Shown: positions 1 through 5,679 of the stretch, piece by piece
How the letters are laid out: each line of letters begins with the position of its first letter
Position numbering within the stretch: position 1 is the first letter of the stretch
Assembly: GCA_019113455.1 (NCBI GenBank)
Contig: DXHG01000081.1
Span: forward strand, 1 to 6,803
Direction: 5' to 3'
DNA: 6,803 bases
Source of the DNA: Candidatus Treponema faecavium
GTDB lineage: Bacteria; Spirochaetota; Spirochaetia; Treponematales; Treponemataceae
The notes under the pieces: generated by a model
The model's input: the letters and a program-made list of their open reading frames with translations, nothing else
Told to the model about the DNA's origin: nothing
The model's database searches: none
Program-made: the position numbers and the translations under genes

Positions 1-452
1 TCTATGGAATCAAGGATGACCGGTAAATCGAGTATGAGAACAAATTTCCCGTCTTTTTTGCCAATGGCTTTGACAAAATCGTCGCGGTGCGGGAGCGTGC
101 CGTATGCGACGGAATCGCTTGGCACTTCTTCAAGTTTCGTAACGACATCGACGCTGTCGGCGATAATGCCGAGCGTGAGATTGGTGTCATTGGGGCGGGG
201 AATTTCTGTAACGATGATCGGCAGTTTTTCAATGTCCTGGCTTCCCGTTATATCGAACAGGATACGCAGGTCAACGATGGTAACAACCGAACCGCGTATG
301 TTCATGACGCCTTTCAGATAGGGGAGTGCCTTGGGAACTTTGGTGAGTTTTTCAAAATCGAGCACTTCTTTTACACAGTCTACTGTTATTGCGTACATGA
401 CGGAACCGAGGCTGAAAGTAAAGTATTCGTCTGCGAAAAATGATTTTTCCAT
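1..452 (-). CDS. cheW: CheW chemotaxis adaptor protein (C-terminus cut off by the window edge)
   Basis: CheW is the cytoplasmic scaffold that links receptor tips to the CheA kinase. The reverse strand reads 150 codons without a stop from ATG at 452-450 to the window edge. An AAGGA ribosome site (complement of 461-465) lies 8 bases upstream of the ATG. The product is a CheW-type SH3-like fold: an opening strand pair (FTFSLGSVMYAITVDCVKEV, residues 11-30), then the family signature N51-I-R53-G54 followed by IVDLR (59-63), a second subdomain strand LGIIADSVDVV (94-104), and a closing FVLILDLPVIL (137-147) that normally sits within a few residues of the end. Very little should therefore be missing. 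The usual Pro after NxRG (as in GxxxPVIDLR) is Thr58 here. The gene is divergent from the STAS-cheA operon rather than inside it. Family assignment is secure. Whether it serves this CheA or several is inference. Confidence 0.95.
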   Translation of the reverse strand, partial: MEKSFFADEYFTFSLGSVMYAITVDCVKEVLDFEKLTKVPKALPYLKGVMNIRGSVVTIVDLRILFDITGSQDIEKLPIIVTEIPRPNDTNLTLGIIADSVDVVTKLEEVPSDSVAYGTLPHRDDFVKAIGKKDGKFVLILDLPVILDSI

Positions 453-460
453 GTTGCCAG

Positions 461-465
461 TCCTT
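461..465 (-). promoter_or_regulatory. Ribosome binding site of cheW
   Basis: The complement reads AAGGA and lies 8 bases before the ATG at 452-450. It supports that start for the leftward cheW gene. Confidence 0.7.
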
Positions 466-484
466 ATATATGAGGTTGGTAATC

Positions 485-513
485 AGTATATCGGATTTTA
501 CCGAAAAATAAAA
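485..513 (-). promoter_or_regulatory. Possible weak promoter of cheW
   Basis: On the reverse strand TATACT (490-485) matches the -10 consensus at five of six bases. It lies 17 bases downstream of TTTTAT (513-508), which is a poor -35. Transcription would begin near 478 and give a leader of about 25 bases that contains the cheW ribosome site. The poor -35 leaves this as a candidate only. It overlaps one arm and the loop of the inverted repeat at 498-519, so a protein binding there could control it. Confidence 0.3.
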
Positions 514-519
514 CGGTAA
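498..519. repeat. Inverted repeat TTACCG-N10-CGGTAA in the divergent cheW/STAS gap; possible operator
   Basis: Two perfect 6-base arms, TTACCG (498-503) and CGGTAA (514-519), flank an A-rich 10-base spacer in the middle of the only divergent intergenic region. The 16-base centre-to-centre spacing places the arms about one and a half helical turns apart. A dimeric regulator site controlling both directions is one reading. A transcribed hairpin is less likely because the stem is short and the loop long. The regulator is unknown. Confidence 0.4.
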
Positions 520-548
520 TTTATGTATATGCCGTACATTATGGATAA

Positions 549-554
549 AAGGAG
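549..554 (+). promoter_or_regulatory. Ribosome binding site fixing the GTG start of the STAS gene
   Basis: AAGGAG ends 8 bases before GTG at 563. The nearby ATG at 541 is in another frame and lies before this site. The GTG start is therefore preferred over any ATG. Confidence 0.75.
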
Positions 555-562
555 AGTCGGCT

Positions 563-868
563 GTGTCTGATGATAAAAACGCGGTTACGGTAAAATGGAG
601 CGGGGATATCCTGGTGGACAGCGCCGCCGGAAATTGCAAGCTGCTGCTCGATGCGTTTGAAAGCGCGTCTGCGGTGTATCTTGACCTTTCGGAGGTGCAG
701 GATATAGACGTCGCCGGTCTCCAGATTATCGTTGCGGCGGGAAAAGAGGCGAAAAAAACGAATAAGCGTTTTTATATACATAATACGGTGCCTGAAAATA
801 TCGTGAAGAGTTTTGAGATAAGCGGGGTGCGCCTGCAGCTGTTTTATGAAGGAGAAGGTGCAAAATGA
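563..868 (+). CDS. Small single-domain STAS protein of the chemotaxis operon
   Basis: This 101-residue soluble protein is essentially one STAS (anti-sigma-factor-antagonist type) domain. A short first strand (VTVKWSGDI, residues 8-16) leads to the signature region LDLSEVQDIDVAGLQIIVAA (40-59), followed by the second half with FYIHNTV (70-76) and a final helix and strand (82-94). In SpoIIAA-type proteins the loop is D-S-S-G-L and the second Ser is phosphorylated. Here it is D49-V-A51-G-L-Q, so Ala occupies that position and Ser-kinase switching looks impossible at that site. The start is GTG with AAGGAG 8 bases upstream. Its stop overlaps the cheA start (ATGA, 865-868), which indicates translational coupling and suggests that it works with CheA. 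STAS genes with a similar DxxGLQ loop occur in other chemotaxis operons, but I know of no settled function. Confidence 0.88.
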   Translation: MSDDKNAVTVKWSGDILVDSAAGNCKLLLDAFESASAVYLDLSEVQDIDVAGLQIIVAAGKEAKKTNKRFYIHNTVPENIVKSFEISGVRLQLFYEGEGAK

Positions 869-2988
869 CGCTTGATAAGATGAGTAACGTCTTCTTTGAA
901 GAAGCTGGCGATCTGCTTGAGTCTCTTGAGGGGAACCTGCTGTCTCTTGAAGAAGATCCGGGGAATATGGATATTATTTCCGCGGTGTTCCGCGCGATGC
1001 ACACGATTAAAGGCTCCGCAGGAATGTTCGGATTTAACGCGATATCAAAGTTTACGCATGAAGTAGAGACAACCTACGATTTAGTGCGCAACGGTTCGCT
1101 GCCTATCACGCATGAGCTGATCGATTTGACGCTGCGCGCGCGCGACCATATCAACGATATGCTGCAGCATCCTGATTCGCAGGAACTCGACGAAGTGTCA
1201 AAGGTGCTTGTTGAGGAGTTTAAAAAGATTGCAGCGAGTGCTCAGCCGTCAGAACCTGCAGCGCAGCCTCCGGCAACGGAAGTCAGCGGAGGGGACGCTG
1301 TTACCGTGCAGTCTCAGGAGCCGGCTGACGCGGTTGAGCAGACGTGGCGTATTTTTTTCAAGCCGCCTGAAAATGTGTTCTGCAACGGAACGCGGCCGCT
1401 GCTTTTGGTGCAGGAACTTGTCGCGCTGGGAACAGCGACGGTCGTTCCGCTGCTCGATAATATTCCCACGCTGTCGGAGCTTGAGCCTGAAAAATGCTAT
1501 TTGCAGTGGGATATTATCCTTACGACAACGCATACCAAAGAAGAAATTGAAGATGTTTTTATTTTTCTTGACGGGCCTGATGTTGTAAAGATTGAACAGA
1601 TCAATATCGATGAGAGCGACAATAAAAAAATAGGCGAAATCCTTATCGAGCGCAAGGTGCTGACTGAAGAAGATTTGAACGCGCTCGTCAACAAGCAGAA
1701 GCGTTTAGGCCAGATGCTTGTTGACAGCCATCTTGCGTCAGAGCATCAGGTATCGTCCGCGCTTGCCGAGCAGTCTCACCTCAAGATGGTTTCTGCGCAG
1801 CACGCCGCCGAGGAACAGAAAAGCGCTTCTCCTGCGGCGCAGAGCATTCGCGTCAATTCAGAAAAGCTTGATCAGCTGATAGACCTTGTCGGAGAACTCG
1901 TAACGTTTAACGCGCGGCTGGGACAGTGCGCACAGGAATTAAAAATAGCGGCGCTCACGACGCTGAGCGAGCAGAGCGAGCGGCTTATCCTTTCGCTGCG
2001 CGATACGTCGATGGATATGCGTATGCTGCCGATCGGCACGATATTTTCGCGTTTCAGGCGGTTGGTGCATGACCTCTCGTCGAACATGAATAAAAAGATC
2101 GAGCTTGTTACCGAGGGCGCCGAAACAGAGCTTGACAAGACGGTTATAGAAAAGCTCAACGATCCGCTGGTGCACCTGATCAGGAACTCCGCGGATCACG
2201 GTGTGGAAACGCCTGCGGTGCGCGAGGCGGCGGGTAAAAATCCGGTAGGTACGGTAACGCTTTCGGCAAAGCATGCGGGTGCATTTGTGATGATTTCTGT
2301 CTCTGACGACGGCGCGGGGCTTAATAAAGAAAAGATTTTGGCAAAGGCAATAGAGCGCGGACTGGTGCAGCCGGGAACGGAACTGCCGGACAGCGATATA
2401 TATGATCTTATCTTTCAGCCGGGTTTTTCTACGGCAGACAAGGTAACTTCCGTGTCCGGACGCGGCGTTGGCATGGACGTGGTAAAAAAAGATATTGCGT
2501 CCCTGGGCGGCACGGTGTCTATCGAAACAAAACACGGTGCCGGCACAACATTTGTTTTGAAGATTCCGCTGACTCTTGCTATTATAGAAGGCATGCTGGT
2601 ACAGATCGGACCTGACGCATATGTGATTCCGCTGACAAATATACAGGAGTGTCTGGCGTTTCATCCGGAGACGGATGCGGAGGGAAAGACCTGCGCGCAC
2701 ATTACATCGCGCGGACAGCTTTTGCCTTATATCAATATGCGGTCGTGGTTTGAGATAGAGGGAGCACCTCCTGCATCGCAGCAGGTGGTTGTGGTAAACG
2801 ACCAGGACTCGAGTCTCGGCATTGTCGTTGACCGCGTTATCGGCAATTATCAGACGGTGATAAAGCCGCTTGGCAGATTGTATAAAAATATTAAAGGTTT
2901 ATCAGGCGCTACCGTTTTAGGAAACGGCTCCGTCGCGCTGATACTTGATATATTCAAGCTCTCCGAAGTTGTACGCAAGGCAGAATAA
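865..2988 (+). CDS. cheA: CheA chemotaxis histidine kinase with non-canonical middle domains
   Basis: This is the cytoplasmic kinase that reads receptor state through CheW and phosphorylates CheY and CheB; it has 707 residues. The Hpt/P1 domain is about 1-120, with phospho-acceptor His46 in MHTIKGSAG. A Pro/Ala/Glu-rich linker spans 123-159. A domain at about 160-248 opens with WRIFFKPP and occupies the place of the usual CheY-docking P2. Residues 253-312 hold two LG-x-x-LV...Q repeats (see findings). Dimerisation helices start near 327 (IRVNSEKLDQLIDLVGELV). The ATPase domain shows an N box H437-LIRNSADHG, D481-DGAG, F box LIFQPGFST (515-523) and G box G532-RGVGMD. The CheW-like P5 spans about 570-707. 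All catalytic motifs are intact, so it should be active. The gene overlaps the STAS gene by 4 bases and is followed one base later by cheR. There is no fused receiver domain. Confidence 0.97.
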   Translation: MTLDKMSNVFFEEAGDLLESLEGNLLSLEEDPGNMDIISAVFRAMHTIKGSAGMFGFNAISKFTHEVETTYDLVRNGSLPITHELIDLTLRARDHINDMLQHPDSQELDEVSKVLVEEFKKIAASAQPSEPAAQPPATEVSGGDAVTVQSQEPADAVEQTWRIFFKPPENVFCNGTRPLLLVQELVALGTATVVPLLDNIPTLSELEPEKCYLQWDIILTTTHTKEEIEDVFIFLDGPDVVKIEQINIDESDNKKIGEILIERKVLTEEDLNALVNKQKRLGQMLVDSHLASEHQVSSALAEQSHLKMVSAQHAAEEQKSASPAAQSIRVNSEKLDQLIDLVGELVTFNARLGQCAQELKIAALTTLSEQSERLILSLRDTSMDMRMLPIGTIFSRFRRLVHDLSSNMNKKIELVTEGAETELDKTVIEKLNDPLVHLIRNSADHGVETPAVREAAGKNPVGTVTLSAKHAGAFVMISVSDDGAGLNKEKILAKAIERGLVQPGTELPDSDIYDLIFQPGFSTADKVTSVSGRGVGMDVVKKDIASLGGTVSIETKHGAGTTFVLKIPLTLAIIEGMLVQIGPDAYVIPLTNIQECLAFHPETDAEGKTCAHITSRGQLLPYINMRSWFEIEGAPPASQQVVVVNDQDSSLGIVVDRVIGNYQTVIKPLGRLYKNIKGLSGATVLGNGSVALILDIFKLSEVVRKAE

Positions 2989-2989
2989 C

Positions 2990-3835
2990 ATGGCGATTGC
3001 AATAGAACAAACGCTCTCCGAGAGAGACTTTAAGCAGATAGCTGCGTATATCGAATCAAATGTCGGCATTAAGATGCCTGAAACCAAGCGGCTGATGATG
3101 CAGTCGCGGCTGGCGGGCAGGCTGCGCGCATTGGGCATACCGACATACCGTGAATACATAAATTATGTGTTTTCAAAAAACGGGACAAACCAGGACGAAC
3201 TGGTGCTGATGATCGATGCGCTCACGACAAATCTTACGGAGTTTTTCCGCGAGTCAGGCCACTTTGATTTTATGACCGGCACGGCGCTTCCGGCGCTTGC
3301 GGCTTCAGGCCATCATCAGATAAAACTGTGGTCGGCAGGCTGTTCTTCCGGAGAGGAGCCGTATACGCTTTCCATTGTGATGCAGGAGTTTATGCGCAAT
3401 AATCCCGGAAAGATAAACGCCTATTCCGTGCTTGCAACCGATATATCGACAAAGGTGCTGAATAAAGCAGCTGAAGCCGTATACGCGCTTGATTCGATAA
3501 AGAAGCTGCCGCTTGATATGAAGCGCCGGTATTTTCTCCGCAGCAAAAATGCCGCTGAACCGAAGGTTCGTGTTAAAGCAGATGTGCGAAACCGCGTTTC
3601 GTTTGCCCGCCTTAATTTTATGGACGATGACTTTGGATTCCGCGACACGATGCAGATTATCTTTTGCAGAAATGTGCTGATTTACTTTGACAAGCCGACG
3701 CAGGAAGCCGTTATCCGCAAGTTCATGCAGTTCCTGGAAACAGGCGGATACTTGTTTCTGGGACATTCAGAAACTATTTTCGGCATGAACCTGCCGTTAA
3801 AGAATGTGTCTCCAACCGTATTCCAAAAAGTGTAG
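2990..3835 (+). CDS. cheR: CheR chemotaxis receptor methyltransferase
   Basis: CheR uses S-adenosylmethionine to methylate receptor glutamates during adaptation. The 281-residue product has the usual length and two-domain layout. An N-terminal helical domain (about 1-75) precedes a Rossmann methyltransferase domain with TTNLTEFFRES (79-89), the SAM loop WSAGCSSGEEPYT (114-126, Ser where many relatives have Thr in CSTGEE), the acidic residue D151 in LATDIS, the FCRNVLIYFD signature (225-234) and the closing GGYLFLGHSET (252-262). I chose ATG at 2990, one base after the cheA stop. It has AAGG at 2977-2980 nine bases upstream. A TTG 45 bases earlier in frame, inside cheA, would add 15 residues unlike the family and has no better ribosome site. 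No TPR or other C-terminal extension is present. Confidence 0.96.
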   Translation: MAIAIEQTLSERDFKQIAAYIESNVGIKMPETKRLMMQSRLAGRLRALGIPTYREYINYVFSKNGTNQDELVLMIDALTTNLTEFFRESGHFDFMTGTALPALAASGHHQIKLWSAGCSSGEEPYTLSIVMQEFMRNNPGKINAYSVLATDISTKVLNKAAEAVYALDSIKKLPLDMKRRYFLRSKNAAEPKVRVKADVRNRVSFARLNFMDDDFGFRDTMQIIFCRNVLIYFDKPTQEAVIRKFMQFLETGGYLFLGHSETIFGMNLPLKNVSPTVFQKV

Positions 3836-3862
3836 CACGACAACTATGGCGAAGGAGCGCTT

Positions 3863-4969
3863 ATGAGCATTAAAGTATTGATAATCGATGATTCCGCTGT
3901 CGTTCGTCAGACAATGACGGAAATTCTTTCTTCGGATCCTGAGATAGAAGTTATCGGCACCGCGTCTGATCCGCTGTTTGCAGTGCGGAAAATAAAGGAA
4001 AACCGGCCCGATGTTATTACGCTTGATGTGGAAATGCCGCGCATGGACGGGCTTACGTTTCTGCGGCGTATCAACGAAATGTCAAATCCGATTCCGGTCG
4101 TTATCTGTTCTTCAAAGGTAGAGGCGGGCAGCGATAACGCATGCAAAGCGATGGATTACGGGGCTGCGGAGATGATCCTGAAGCCGCAGCTTGGCACAAA
4201 GCAGTTTCTGCTTGAATCCCGCGTGCGCGTGTGCGACGCCGTCAAGGCTGCGTACGCGGCGACCGGTAAAATACGGCGGCTTATCGCCCGCCCGCGAAAC
4301 GAAGGCGCCGGATATGAGGCCAAGCTCGGTATTCAGCCTAAACTGTCTGCTGACGTTATTCTGTCGGCGGGCGCTCCGACTACGCTTGAAACAACGGAAA
4401 AGATTGTCGTTGTCGGTGCCAGTACCGGCGGCACCGAGGCGCTTAAAGTGTTTCTTGAAATGTTCCCTGTGGATGCTCCGGGTATGGTTATTGTACAGCA
4501 CATGCCTGAGCATTTTACGACGTCGTTTGCCAAACGGCTTGACGGGCTGTGCCGCATAGCGGTAAAAGAAGCTGAAGACGGCGATACGGTTGTCCGCGGC
4601 CGTGCGCTCATTGCGCCGGGCAATAAGCATACGCTGCTGAAACGCAGCGGCGCGCGCTATTATGTTGAAGTAAAAGACGGTCCTCTTGTTTCGCGCCACC
4701 GGCCTTCGGTTGACGTGCTGTTCCGTTCCGCATCAAGATATGCAGGAAAGAATGCAGTCGGCGTTATCATGACCGGCATGGGCGACGACGGTGCAAAGGG
4801 AATGAAAGAGATGCATGATGCGGGCGCGCATACGATTGCGCAGGACGAAAAATCCTGTATTGTGTACGGAATGCCTGCCGAAGCGGTAAAACTCGGCGGC
4901 GTTGATGAAATACGGCCGCTTTCTGATATTGCCGCAGCCGTGCTGCGGGCATGCGGGCAGCAGCGGTAA
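3863..4969 (+). CDS. cheB: CheB receptor methylesterase/deamidase response regulator
   Basis: CheB removes receptor methyl groups and deamidates receptor glutamines when phosphorylated by CheA, opposing CheR. Its 368 residues split into a receiver domain (1 to about 122) with acidic pair D9-D10, phospho-acceptor D55 in TLDVEMP, S83/S84 in ICSS and K107 in LKP; a linker of about 55 residues; and a catalytic domain (about 179-368). The catalytic residues are Ser187 in GASTGG, His213 in VQHMP and an Asp in TGMGDDG (D309 aligns best with the family's NDG Asp, with D308 beside it). All are intact. AAGGAG (3852-3857) lies 5 bases before the ATG. The 27-base gap after cheR implies the same transcript. 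The linker appears somewhat longer than in enteric CheB, judged by eye. The gene is followed by a stem-loop that may end or thin the transcript. Confidence 0.97.
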   Translation: MSIKVLIIDDSAVVRQTMTEILSSDPEIEVIGTASDPLFAVRKIKENRPDVITLDVEMPRMDGLTFLRRINEMSNPIPVVICSSKVEAGSDNACKAMDYGAAEMILKPQLGTKQFLLESRVRVCDAVKAAYAATGKIRRLIARPRNEGAGYEAKLGIQPKLSADVILSAGAPTTLETTEKIVVVGASTGGTEALKVFLEMFPVDAPGMVIVQHMPEHFTTSFAKRLDGLCRIAVKEAEDGDTVVRGRALIAPGNKHTLLKRSGARYYVEVKDGPLVSRHRPSVDVLFRSASRYAGKNAVGVIMTGMGDDGAKGMKEMHDAGAHTIAQDEKSCIVYGMPAEAVKLGGVDEIRPLSDIAAAVLRACGQQR

Positions 4970-4993
4970 AATAAAAAAATAGAAATCAATACG

Positions 4994-5024
4994 GATGCTT
5001 TTCAGTACATGAAAAGCGTCTTTT
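4994..5024 (+). terminator. Stem-loop plus T-run between cheB and cheY (intrinsic terminator or attenuator)
   Basis: GATGCTTTTCA (4994-5004) pairs with TGAAAAGCGTC (5010-5020) as 11 base pairs including one G-T, closing a GTACA loop, with TTTT directly after (5021-5024). This is the layout of a rho-independent terminator at the end of the STAS-cheA-cheR-cheB operon. The T-run is short and the stem is A/T-rich near the loop, so partial read-through into cheY is plausible. The cheY ribosome site begins only 11 bases after the T-run. Confidence 0.7.
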
Positions 5025-5035
5025 CTGGCTGTAGT

Positions 5036-5040
5036 GGAGG
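5036..5040 (+). promoter_or_regulatory. Ribosome binding site fixing the cheY start
   Basis: GGAGG lies 5 bases before ATG at 5046. A GTG at 5034 is in frame but its codons overlap this site. Starting there would leave no ribosome site and would add four residues not typical of CheY. Confidence 0.8.
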
Positions 5041-5045
5041 TTATC

Positions 5046-5414
5046 ATGGCTACGAAAAAGATTCTTGCGGTTGACGATTCGGTGTCTATCCGTAAGAGTA
5101 TAGGATTCATTCTTGGGCAGCAGGGGTTTGATGTTGTCGAAGCCGTTGACGGAGCGGATGGGCTTGCAAAAGCACAAAAAGAAAAGTTTGGATTAGTTAT
5201 TACCGATATCAACATGCCGAACATGGACGGTATTCAGCTGATTCGTGAACTGCGCAAGCTGCCGGATTATAAATTTACCGCTATTATTGCCCTGACAACC
5301 GAAAACCAGCAGTCAAAGATGATGGAAGGAAAAGAGGCGGGGGCTACCGGCTGGATCGTAAAACCGTTTGATGCGGATAAACTTATCGCGGTAGTCAAGA
5401 AAATTATTGGGTAA
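5046..5414 (+). CDS. cheY: CheY single-domain response regulator for the flagellar motor
   Basis: CheY receives phosphate from CheA and binds the flagellar switch to change rotation. The 122-residue protein is a lone receiver domain of standard length. It shows the acidic pair D10-D11, phospho-acceptor D54 in ITDINMPNMDG, T84 in IALTTE, and K106 in WIVKPF. Trp103 occupies the position of the switch residue Tyr106 of enteric CheY; the change keeps an aromatic side chain. The ATG at 5046 is chosen because GGAGG sits 5 bases upstream. It lies 76 bases after cheB, beyond a terminator-like hairpin, so its dosage may differ from the upstream genes. An adaptation or regulatory receiver with another output cannot be excluded, but position beside cheB and the sequence favour the motor CheY. 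Confidence 0.93.
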   Translation: MATKKILAVDDSVSIRKSIGFILGQQGFDVVEAVDGADGLAKAQKEKFGLVITDINMPNMDGIQLIRELRKLPDYKFTAIIALTTENQQSKMMEGKEAGATGWIVKPFDADKLIAVVKKIIG

Positions 5415-5418
5415 TGCC

Positions 5419-5444
5419 GCAATAAGCGGGTATTGCAGATTTTT
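5419..5444 (+). terminator. Weak intrinsic terminator after cheY
   Basis: GCAATA (5419-5424) and TATTGC (5431-5436) form a perfect 6-base stem with a 6-base loop. TTTTT follows at 5440-5444. It begins four bases after the cheY stop, the right place for a terminator. The stem is short and A/T-rich, and three bases separate it from the T-run, so efficiency is doubtful. Confidence 0.4.
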
Positions 5445-5459
5445 GGATATTCCGTGTTG

Positions 5460-5488
5460 TTGGCAATGCCATATGATGCCGATATTAT
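5460..5488 (+). promoter_or_regulatory. Sigma70-type promoter for the downstream MCP gene
   Basis: TTGGCA (5460-5465) and TATTAT (5483-5488) each match the sigma70 consensus at five of six bases and are separated by the optimal 17 bases. Initiation near 5494-5496 would give the MCP gene its own transcript with a leader of roughly 185 bases. A GCCGATAT that resembles the -10 of motility sigma28 overlaps at 5478-5485, but it has no TAAA at the proper distance. Confidence 0.5.
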
Positions 5489-5638
5489 AGAAGCATATCG
5501 TTTTATGGCAAGCTTGACGGGCCGCGTCAGGCAACCGTGTCCCGTTATGAACACATACGGAAGAATGAACGTGTTTGTAAAAAACAATTCTAAGTGCTTG
5601 CTTTAGATACGTTTTATACAGGACAGACAGAATCAAAC

Positions 5639-5664
5639 CTGCAAGGCGCTCCCGTGTTTTGCAG
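5639..5664 (+). promoter_or_regulatory. Leader hairpin abutting the MCP ribosome site
   Basis: Bases 5639-5649 can pair with 5654-5664 as 11 consecutive pairs, eight Watson-Crick and three G-U, around a four-base TCCC loop. The stem ends at 5664, immediately before AAAGGAG (5665-5671). There is no T-run, so it is not a terminator. A structure here could affect ribosome access or mRNA stability. Confidence 0.4.
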
Positions 5665-5679
5665 AAAGGAGATGGTACA

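Noticed and set aside
509..538. TAAA followed by GCCGTACA upstream of the STAS gene, considered as a sigma28 promoter
   Set aside because: The spacing is 18 instead of 15 bases and the -10 half matches only GCCG plus one base. I found no convincing rightward promoter in this gap.
1134..1144. Alternating GC run (GCGCGCGCGCG) in cheA, considered as a Z-DNA or special structural element
   Set aside because: It is only 11 bases and is explained by ordinary Arg/Ala codons in the Hpt domain.
1939..2700. Open frame of 253 codons on the reverse strand inside cheA
   Set aside because: It lies wholly antisense to the intact kinase core of cheA. Its translation is rich in Arg, His and Cys with no recognisable domain, as expected of a shadow frame.
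2945..2989. TTG start that would extend CheR by 15 residues into the end of cheA
   Set aside because: The extra residues are unlike CheR N-termini. The ATG at 2990 has AAGG at good distance and sits directly after the cheA stop.
3305..3766. Open frame of 153 codons on the reverse strand inside cheR
   Set aside because: It is antisense to the conserved SAM-binding domain of CheR and its product has no recognisable features.
4112..4699. Open frame of 195 codons on the reverse strand inside cheB
   Set aside because: It is antisense to an intact CheB with all catalytic residues and has no family resemblance. It is a by-product of codon bias.
5478..5485. GCCGATAT resembling a motility sigma28 -10 element upstream of the MCP gene
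   Set aside because: The bases 15 upstream read GTTG rather than TAAA. The same stretch fits a sigma70 promoter much better.
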